Part shown: positions 1 through 5,050 of the stretch, piece after piece
How positions within the stretch are numbered: position 1 is the stretch's first letter
Layout: the number at the start of each line of letters is the position of its first letter
From: Actinomycetota bacterium
GTDB taxonomy: Bacteria; Actinomycetota; UBA4738; G016210805
NCBI GenBank assembly: GCA_016210805.1
Contig: JACQTL010000182.1
Coordinates: 1-5,735 of the forward strand
Length of the DNA stretch: 5,735 nt
Direction of reading: 5' to 3'
Notes under the pieces: model-generated
The model's input: the letters and a program-made list of their open reading frames with translations, nothing else
Database searches by the model: none
Told to the model about the DNA's origin: nothing
Position numbers and translations under genes: made by a program

Positions 1-418
1 CCCCGACCTCCAGGGCGTCCCGGAACCCGGTGAGCGCGGCGATCAGCTCGTCGGCTCCCTCGGGCAGGTGGCCCTCCGGCCACGCGGCCACCTGGGCCGC
101 GATGATCGCCTTGCCCACCCGTCCGGCCCATGACTCCGGCACCTCGTCCGCCCCGGCCAGCTCCTCGCCCATGTCGTGGAACCCCGCGGAGTCCACGATG
201 TCGATCGCGGCCAGGACCGTGGCCACCTCGGCGGCATGCGCATCCACGTCATGGGCCGCGCCGGTCTCGGAGGGGACGGCCGACGGCGCTTGGGAGGTCT
301 CCGGAGGGGCCTGGGTCGGCGCCCTCTCCCCGCCTCCGCCGCACGCGGCGGCGCCGAAGGTCAGCAGGGCGACCACCACCGCGGCCCGCGGAGCGGCCCA
401 CCACGACTTCGTCCTCAT
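1..418 (-). CDS. Small secreted lipoprotein of unknown function (3' end beyond the window)
   Basis: The visible part is 139 residues and runs off the left edge. The N-terminus (MRTKSWWAAPRAAVVVALL) is a short basic stretch plus a hydrophobic core ending in GAAAC, so Cys26 is the likely lipidated residue; a Gly run and a Pro/Thr/Ser/Ala-rich linker (about 27-52) follow, as in actinobacterial lipoproteins. From about residue 54 it becomes an acidic, mostly helical domain with scattered histidines (H56, H61, H81, H116). I do not recognise the family. The ATG at 418 is preceded by AGGAG (429-425) with 6-nt spacing, which fixes the start. It lies 54 nt after the cytochrome-like gene on the same strand, so it is probably the fourth gene of that operon. 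Metal binding or a partner role for the electron-transfer proteins is only an inference from the histidines and the position. Confidence 0.8.
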   Translation of the reverse strand, partial: MRTKSWWAAPRAAVVVALLTFGAAACGGGGERAPTQAPPETSQAPSAVPSETGAAHDVDAHAAEVATVLAAIDIVDSAGFHDMGEELAGADEVPESWAGRVGKAIIAAQVAAWPEGHLPEGADELIAALTGFRDALEVG

Positions 419-472
419 CGCTCTCTCCTTTCGGGACCGGCCGTGCCGGCTCCCCCTCGTCCGCGGCGCTCC

Positions 473-1789
473 TCAGTTGTCCCTGGCCCCCTGGGCCACC
501 CAGGACGCTATGACCTGGATCTCCTCCTCGGAGAGTGGTGCGGCGGGCGGCATCCGCCTGGCGGCGTCGACGAGGATCTGCACGAGCATGCTCTCCTCCG
601 GCTCGCCCGGAACGACCAGACGGTGCGCGTGGGGCTGGTCCTCGCCGCCAGCGCCGGGGTTGCCGACCATCACGTGGCCGTAGGCGTCCAGGCGCACCCC
701 GTGGGGCGGCGGCGAGTTCCTGGGGAGGTGCGTGTGCGGTCCGCCCTTCTCCAAGAGGAGCGGCAACACCTCGCTCGAGAAGCTCACCTCCCGGTCCAGG
801 GTCGGGGGGAGCGGCCGGGCCGGCCGCCACTCGCCCACCCGGGCGATCGGCGGATGGGCATGACGGCTCCCCGAGGACCACCCCAGGGCCTCCCGGTTCG
901 AGTGGGTCCGGGGAGACCGGGCCACGACGGCCAGGAGCCCCGAGCCGACCGAGACCACCGCCGCGGACAGGCCGGCGGGGAGGAGCCACCGGGTCAGGAA
1001 CCTCCTGCGGCTGGGAGTCCCGGCCCCGGACGGGTCGGGGCCCTCCCCCGAGCCGCCGGCGATCGCCCCGCCGGCCGCCCCGTCCGCGGAGCGCGCGATG
1101 CCGGCCACCTGCCGGACGACCAGGAAGTACAGCCCCCAGACGGCGGCCACGACCACGAGGAGCCACCACACCCCGAGACCGGGGAGCCTGATCCCCACCT
1201 CGGGCACGTACAGAGGTCCTCCGGTCGCCACGGAAACGGTCCGGGAACCCTCGGAGGGACCGAGCGACTCATCGCCCCCGAACCGGGCGCCGAAGGAGAC
1301 CTCCCCCTCCCGGCGGGCGTCGGTGGTGAGGGACGCGACGCCGGCCTCGTCCGTGAGGGCCGAGCCCAGCTCGACCTCCCGCACCGACGTCCCCCACGCG
1401 GACACCAGGAAGAACGTGACGGATGCCCCCTCGATGGGACGACCCGCCGCGGTCCGCAGGACGGCCCGGAGCTCGAGCCTCTCCCCGAGGCCGACGGCCT
1501 CCGGCGCCTCCACCGTGAGACGGGTGGCCAGAGGGAGGGCCTCGGACGTCGTACCGGGCGTGGGGGTCGCGCCCCCCTCCTCGCCGTCGCCCATGCCCGG
1601 ACCACCGGACCCCTCGTGTTCGGCGTGGTCATCGCCGGCGGCGGGGGGCGAGGCCGTGGGCATGGGTTCCTCGTGCTCCTCCCCGTGGCCGAGCGCGATG
1701 CTCGCGGGGAGGAGGACGACCGCGGCGGCGAGGATCGCGGCGGCGGCTCGCGCCCTCCCCCGGCCGTGACCTCCCGCCCGACGACGCAT
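473..1789 (-). CDS. Exported membrane-anchored protein: Ig-like domain plus cysteine-free cytochrome-c-like domain
   Basis: The protein has 438 residues. In order: a basic N-terminus and signal peptide (about 1-34, probable cleavage after ALG); a His/Glu/Met-rich segment (35-70, with HGEEHEE and HAEHE); an Ig-like beta domain (about 86-188) of the kind found in bacterial surface proteins; a transmembrane helix (207-225); a flexible Gly/Ala loop; a twin-arginine-like SRRRFL (260-265) before a second hydrophobic helix (268-290); and a C-terminal domain (about 333-438). The last matches the layout of planctomycete-type cytochrome c domains: FS-x-E-V-LP-LL, then RLDAY-x-x-VMVG, VVPGEPEESML, RMPP, and a PLSEEEI-x-x-I-x-x-W end. 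The haem motif is missing: where CxxCH is expected there is GPHTH (350-354), and the whole protein has no cysteine. H354 and M413 sit where the axial ligands would be. Three H-x-H motifs (310-312, 352-354, 387-389) could bind a metal. I infer a redox or metal role next to the Fe-S/NrfD pair. The domain call rests on motif order recognised by eye. Confidence 0.82.
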   Translation of the reverse strand: MRRRAGGHGRGRARAAAAILAAAVVLLPASIALGHGEEHEEPMPTASPPAAGDDHAEHEGSGGPGMGDGEEGGATPTPGTTSEALPLATRLTVEAPEAVGLGERLELRAVLRTAAGRPIEGASVTFFLVSAWGTSVREVELGSALTDEAGVASLTTDARREGEVSFGARFGGDESLGPSEGSRTVSVATGGPLYVPEVGIRLPGLGVWWLLVVVAAVWGLYFLVVRQVAGIARSADGAAGGAIAGGSGEGPDPSGAGTPSRRRFLTRWLLPAGLSAAVVSVGSGLLAVVARSPRTHSNREALGWSSGSRHAHPPIARVGEWRPARPLPPTLDREVSFSSEVLPLLLEKGGPHTHLPRNSPPPHGVRLDAYGHVMVGNPGAGGEDQPHAHRLVVPGEPEESMLVQILVDAARRMPPAAPLSEEEIQVIASWVAQGARDN

Positions 1790-1794
1790 GGCCA

Positions 1795-1800
1795 CCTCCT
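1795..1800 (-). promoter_or_regulatory. Shine-Dalgarno site that sets the start of the cytochrome-like gene
   Basis: On the minus strand AGGAGG lies 5 nt before the ATG at 1789 and overlaps the TAG stop (1801-1799) of the upstream Fe-S gene. A GTG two codons earlier (1795-1793) is in frame but starts on the last base of this ribosome binding site, so the ATG is the better start. The overlap with the stop codon suggests translational coupling of the two genes. Confidence 0.75.
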
Positions 1801-2836
1801 ATCCCCCCTGCTCGGGGACGGGCTCGGCACCGGCACCCATGGCCCCGTGCCCGTTCCACTCCCGCCAGGGCCACTCCAGCCGGTCGGTGAGGAGCTCGTC
1901 GTGGTGGGTCCGGGGGACGAGCTCCCCCCTGCCCGGGAGGTACCAGACCCGGGGCCTGGTCCCCAGCTCCTCCTGGTACCGGAACGCGCCGTTCTGGTGG
2001 AGGAACAGCGAGAGCTTCACCACCTCGCTCCCGTTCGTGGCGATGTCCTCCTCGAGGTCGCCCATGTAGATGGCCCCCCTCGGGCAGGTGGCCGCGCAGG
2101 AGGGGAGGCCGCCCGCCTCGAGCCGGTCGACGCAGAAGTCGCACTTCATGACGGTCCCCCGCTTGGCGGGGATCTGGGTGCGGACGTCGTACGGCTGGTC
2201 CTTGATCCAGTCGGGCTGCTCGGGGTCGCCCCAGTTGAAGAACCGCCTGTCGTAGGGGCACGCGGCCATGCACAGCCGGCACCCGATGCACCGCTCCTGG
2301 TCGATCAGGACCGTCCCCTCCACTGTGTGGAAGGTCGCTCCCACCGGGCAGACGTTCGCGCACGGGGCGTTCTCGCACTGGAAGCACGGCATGGGCATGG
2401 TGTGAGGGGGCTCCCCCTCGGGCTGCTCGTCGTCGGTCTGAACCACCTGCATCCACTGCTGGCCTTCCGGCACGAACCGGGCCCAGTTGCACGCCTGCGT
2501 GCACTGGGGGGGCGCGTCGAGCTCCACGCAGCCGTCGCACTTGCGGAGGTCGATGACCATGGCCCACCGCCGCGGCCGGGTCGAGGACGCCCCGGTTCCC
2601 GGGGAGCCCTCCATGCCCCCCTCATGGTCCATCTCGGAGCCGTGATCCTCGTCGCCGTTGGCGAGGGCCGACCCGCCCAGGACGCCGATCCCCGCTCCGG
2701 TGAGGACGGCGGTGGTGGTACCTCCCACGATCCGGCGGAGGAAGGCCCGCCGGGTGAGGTCGCCATCGAGGAGGCCTTCCGGCTCCCCTTCGGGAGGGGC
2801 GCCATGGTCGTACCGGTCGGTGGGCCCGCCCGTCAT
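1799..2836 (-). CDS. Tat-exported four-cluster ferredoxin-like electron-transfer subunit (DmsB/NrfC/DsrO/HybA type)
   Basis: The protein has 345 residues. A long N-terminal region leads to a twin-arginine motif TRRAFLR (28-34) and a hydrophobic stretch (36-59) ending in ALA, so it is exported folded through Tat. An acidic His/Met-rich linker follows (61-76, DEDHGSEMDHEGGMEG). The core holds sixteen cysteines in four groups: C100/C103/C112/C116, C151/C154/C159/C163, C183/C186/C189/C193 and C232/C235/C247/C251. This is the pattern of a subunit with four [4Fe-4S] clusters that passes electrons between a membrane quinone protein and a redox partner. The tail keeps family-like features (FRYQEELGTRPRVWYLPG). 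The ATG overlaps the stop of the NrfD gene (ATGA, 2836-2833), with GGAGG at 2851-2847, so the two are coupled. No molybdopterin subunit is visible in this operon, so the electron partner is unknown. The function class is secure; the exact complex is not. Confidence 0.93.
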   Translation of the reverse strand: MTGGPTDRYDHGAPPEGEPEGLLDGDLTRRAFLRRIVGGTTTAVLTGAGIGVLGGSALANGDEDHGSEMDHEGGMEGSPGTGASSTRPRRWAMVIDLRKCDGCVELDAPPQCTQACNWARFVPEGQQWMQVVQTDDEQPEGEPPHTMPMPCFQCENAPCANVCPVGATFHTVEGTVLIDQERCIGCRLCMAACPYDRRFFNWGDPEQPDWIKDQPYDVRTQIPAKRGTVMKCDFCVDRLEAGGLPSCAATCPRGAIYMGDLEEDIATNGSEVVKLSLFLHQNGAFRYQEELGTRPRVWYLPGRGELVPRTHHDELLTDRLEWPWREWNGHGAMGAGAEPVPEQGG

Positions 2837-4197
2837 TCGTTCCCCGCCTCCATCTCGTCGGACAGCTCCCACATGGGAACCAGCGGGACCGTCTTGGCCA
2901 TGAGGCCGACCAGGAACGCGAACCCGGCGAACGTGGCCGCGACGATGGACACCTCCACCCAGGTGGGGGAGTAGGAGGCCCACTCGGTCGGGATCTGTGG
3001 AACCGCCAGCGACGGTACGGTGATCACGAAGCGCTTGATCCACATCCCCACGTTGACGAGGATCGATGCCGTCACGATCCCGGGGATGTTGCGGGTCCAG
3101 GGCAGGGCCAGCATGACGAGCGGGACGAGCATCCCGGCGATCCCGTAGATCCAGAACAGCGGCGCGTACTGCCCGGTGAACAGCGCCGTGAGCAGGCTGA
3201 GGTCCTTCCCCTCGAGCTTGTAGGCGATCGTGAGGTACTCGTTCAGGGTCAGGTAGGCGTAGATCAGTCCCGCCACCAAGAGCAGCCTGGAGAGCTTCTC
3301 GAAGTGGCGACGGGTGATGACCGACTGCAGGCGGAACGCCCGACGGAAGACCGCCATCCCGGTGAGCACGGCGGCGATCCCCGACCAGATCGCTCCGATC
3401 ACGAAGTAGGGCCCGAAGATCGTGCTGTGCCAGCCCGGCCGGAGGGTCATCCCGAAGATCCAGGAGACGACGGTGTGGACGCTCACCATCACGCCGATGA
3501 TGAGCACGCACATGATCCGGATCCCCCTGGACAGCCTCCGCCACTGCTCCGGGTTCCCGTGCCACCCCACCGCCAGGACCCTGTACAGGCGGACGCGCCA
3601 CGGGAACCGGCCCCCGTCCAGCCGATCGCGGGCCAGGGCGAGGTCCGGGATCAGCGGTAGGTAGAGGTAGATCAGGCTGCCGGTCAGGTAGGTGGTGACC
3701 GCGAGGAGGTCCCAGACGATGGCCGACTGGAACCGTCCGTACAGGACCAGGTTGAGGATCCGGTCGGGGCGGCCCAGGTCCACGAGCGGCATCAGCCCAC
3801 CCATCAGCAGGGCGGCGATGGTCATGAACTCGGCCATCCGGACCACGGGGGTCCGCCACCCGACGTTGGTCACCCTCAGCACGGCGGAGATGAACGTCCC
3901 GGCGTGGCTCACGCCGATCCAGAAGACGAAGTTGGTGATGTAGAAGCCCCAGGGGATGGGCGTGGACATCCCGGTGACGGCCAGCCCCCTGCGGATCTGG
4001 ACGCTCCACGCGAACATGCCCCACGCGAAGACCAGGAGGAACGACCCCATCAGGAGCCGGTAGCGGATCCCGGTCTTCTGGAGCGGCGCCAGCACGGCAT
4101 CCTCCATGGCCTGCCGGCGTGCCGCCAGCGCCTCCGGCGACTCGGCACGATCGAGGGCCCGCGCCCCCGCGAGCCCCACCGGCACCGCTCGGTCCAT
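2833..4197 (-). CDS. nrfD: NrfD/PsrC-family quinone-interacting membrane subunit, ActC-like
   Basis: The protein has 454 residues and about ten hydrophobic helices (roughly 48-66, 84-107, 121-139, 162-182, 228-248, 262-285, 303-322, 336-363, 373-393 and 413-434). Recognisable family segments are WGFYITNFVFWIGVSHAGT (83-101, with H98), the AEFMT stretch (122-126), DLGRPDR (140-146), SVHTVVSW (239-246), PGWHSTIFGPYFV (254-266) and NVGMWIKRF (382-390). The SHAGT and PGWHSTIF segments resemble ActC/ActF of alternative complex III more than short NrfD proteins. Members exchange electrons with the quinone pool and hand them to, or take them from, a periplasm-facing Fe-S subunit. Here that partner is the overlapping downstream gene. 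The ATG at 4197 has GGGAG (4209-4205) at 7-nt spacing. It is the first gene of the leftward operon. Oxidation or reduction of quinone cannot be decided from sequence; the symbol marks the family, not nitrite reduction. Confidence 0.92.
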   Translation of the reverse strand: MDRAVPVGLAGARALDRAESPEALAARRQAMEDAVLAPLQKTGIRYRLLMGSFLLVFAWGMFAWSVQIRRGLAVTGMSTPIPWGFYITNFVFWIGVSHAGTFISAVLRVTNVGWRTPVVRMAEFMTIAALLMGGLMPLVDLGRPDRILNLVLYGRFQSAIVWDLLAVTTYLTGSLIYLYLPLIPDLALARDRLDGGRFPWRVRLYRVLAVGWHGNPEQWRRLSRGIRIMCVLIIGVMVSVHTVVSWIFGMTLRPGWHSTIFGPYFVIGAIWSGIAAVLTGMAVFRRAFRLQSVITRRHFEKLSRLLLVAGLIYAYLTLNEYLTIAYKLEGKDLSLLTALFTGQYAPLFWIYGIAGMLVPLVMLALPWTRNIPGIVTASILVNVGMWIKRFVITVPSLAVPQIPTEWASYSPTWVEVSIVAATFAGFAFLVGLMAKTVPLVPMWELSDEMEAGNE

Positions 4198-4266
4198 GGC
4201 CGCACTCCCGCTTCGACGTGATGCCCGCCCGTACGAGCAGAGCGTGACGGCCCCCCTGAGGCCCGT

Positions 4267-4306
4267 CGCGGGTCGTTGGACCCCCCGGCGGGTCGCTGGT
4301 TCCCCT
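4267..4306. repeat. Two adjacent 20-bp near-repeats, possible regulator operator
   Basis: Units 4267-4286 and 4287-4306 match at 15 of 20 positions and share GCGGGTCG, TGG and CCCC. The first unit contains the perfect palindrome GGGTC-GTTG-GACCC. The second keeps only the outer GGG and CCC. A 20-bp period is about two helical turns, so two protein dimers could bind the same DNA face. The 5+4+5 form resembles boxes bound by NarL-family regulators such as DevR/DosR, and a NarL-type regulator is encoded next door. The binding role is inferred. Confidence 0.45.
4278..4303 (-). promoter_or_regulatory. Possible ECF-sigma-like promoter for the NrfD operon
   Basis: On the minus strand GGAACC (4303-4298) is followed after 16 bases by GTCC (4281-4278), the general shape of promoters read by extracytoplasmic-function sigma factors (GGAAC, about 16-17 bases, GTC/GTT). 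A start near 4270 would give a leader of about 70 bases. The motif is short and lies inside the tandem repeat, so this is a weak call. Confidence 0.2.
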
Positions 4307-4390
4307 CAGGACGGATGCGCTGAACACCGAGCCCCGGATACGCAGGAATGCCTATGCCGCGGCGGGTCGGTCGGGCGTAGGCTCCGTTCC

Positions 4391-5050
4391 GTGGGGGACC
4401 GGATCCGAGTGCTCATCGCCGACGACCATGCGCTGGTGCGTGAGGGGACGCGCCGCATCCTCGAGCGAGCGGAGGACATAGAGGTGGTCGGCGAGGCCGC
4501 CGACGGGGAGGAGGCCGTGGCTCTGGCCGAGGAGCTCCGCCCCGACGTGGCCATCGTGGACGTGGGGATGCCCCGCCTGAACGGGGTCGAGGTCACCAGC
4601 CGGATCAAGTCCGAGCTCCCGGAGACGGGCGTCCTCGTCCTCTCCGTTCACGACGACGACGCGTACGTGTACGCGATCCTGGAGGCCGGAGCGGCCGGGT
4701 ATCTCCTGAAGGACGTGCACGGCTCCCAGGTCGTGGAGGCGGTCCGCTCCGTGCGGGCTGGAGAGTCCGTGCTGCATCCGGCCATCGCCCGCAAGGTGCT
4801 CGCCCGGTTCCGGACGGCCGGGGCCCGGGAAGGCCGCTTCGAGCCCCTCACTCCACGCGAGCTGGAAGTCCTCCAGCTGGCCGCCGCGGGCTCGAGCAAC
4901 AAGGAGATCGCCGCGGCCCTCGAGCTCAGCGTGAGGACCGTGCAGGTCCACCTCACCCACGTGTTCCGGAAGCTCCACGTGGCCTCGAGGACCGAGGCGG
5001 TGATCCACGGGCTCCGGAAGGGGTGGTTCCGCCTGGAGGACCTCGGATGA
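4391..5050 (+). CDS. NarL/LuxR-family two-component response regulator
   Basis: The protein has 219 residues with two domains. The receiver domain (about 4-123) has the acidic pair D11/D12, the phospho-acceptor D57 in VDVGMP, the switch residue S85 and the invariant K107 in GYLLKD. The LuxR-type helix-turn-helix (about 152-212) has the diagnostic LTPRELEVL (153-161), NKEIAAAL (170-177) and RTVQVHLTHVFRKL (182-195). Phosphorylation by a partner kinase should promote dimerisation and DNA binding. The start is the GTG at 4391, because the receiver fold begins five residues later and no closer in-frame ATG or GTG precedes it; the upstream ribosome binding site is weak. Its stop overlaps the start of the following sensor gene (ATGA, 5047-5050). 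It diverges from the NrfD operon, which makes that operon and its own promoter likely targets, by inference from position only. Confidence 0.93.
   Translation: MGDRIRVLIADDHALVREGTRRILERAEDIEVVGEAADGEEAVALAEELRPDVAIVDVGMPRLNGVEVTSRIKSELPETGVLVLSVHDDDAYVYAILEAGAAGYLLKDVHGSQVVEAVRSVRAGESVLHPAIARKVLARFRTAGAREGRFEPLTPRELEVLQLAAAGSSNKEIAAALELSVRTVQVHLTHVFRKLHVASRTEAVIHGLRKGWFRLEDLG

Larger units (their letters stand above)
4255..4310. repeat. 7-bp inverted repeat bracketing the tandem boxes
   Basis: CCTGAGG (4255-4261) and its exact reverse complement CCTCAGG (4304-4310) are separated by 42 bases that contain both tandem boxes. The arms do not extend further in either direction. In such GC-rich DNA a 7-bp match can arise by chance, so it may be meaningless; its symmetric placement around the boxes is the reason to note it. 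Confidence 0.3.
4198..4390. promoter_or_regulatory. Divergent intergenic regulatory region between the NrfD operon and the two-component genes
   Basis: These 193 bases separate two outward-facing start codons, so both promoters should lie here. Visible content: GCGGGTCG occurs three times (4268-4275, 4288-4295 and 4362-4369), the first two as part of a 20-bp tandem near-repeat; a perfect GGGTC-N4-GACCC palindrome lies at 4270-4283; and CCTGAGG (4255-4261) and CCTCAGG (4304-4310) form a 7-bp inverted pair bracketing the tandem repeat. No convincing -35/-10 pair of the housekeeping type could be picked out on either strand. That both operons share control here is inferred from the geometry. Confidence 0.6.

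Noticed and set aside
437..449. Small hairpin CCGGC-CGT-GCCGG between the cytochrome-like gene and the lipoprotein gene, considered as a terminator
   Set aside because: The stem is only 5 bp, there is no following T-run on either strand, and the lipoprotein ribosome binding site starts a few bases downstream, so it is more likely chance in GC-rich DNA.
720..790. A frameshift or base-call error that hides a normal CxxCH haem motif
   Set aside because: No frame on the minus strand contains a Cys codon (TGC/TGT) at this place, and the reading frame matches the domain skeleton on both sides. Substitution errors at both Cys codons would be needed.
249..1169. Minus-strand open frame of about 300 codons overlapping the cytochrome-like and lipoprotein genes in another frame
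   Set aside because: The composition is that of a shifted frame (Arg/Gly/Pro) without motifs, and it conflicts with two genes that have signal peptides and ribosome binding sites.
176..2974. Very long open frame on the plus strand (over 900 codons) running opposite the lipoprotein, cytochrome-like and Fe-S genes
   Set aside because: It lies antisense to three well-supported genes. Its translation is low-complexity Gly/Pro/Arg/His-rich with no domain, and such open antisense frames are expected in very GC-rich DNA.
2837..4327. Upstream extension of the Fe-S gene frame through the NrfD region, giving a single protein of over 800 residues
   Set aside because: The extension translates to Arg/Pro/Gly-rich noise, while another frame gives a textbook ten-helix NrfD protein. 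The ATG at 2836 with a ribosome binding site and Tat signal is the real start.
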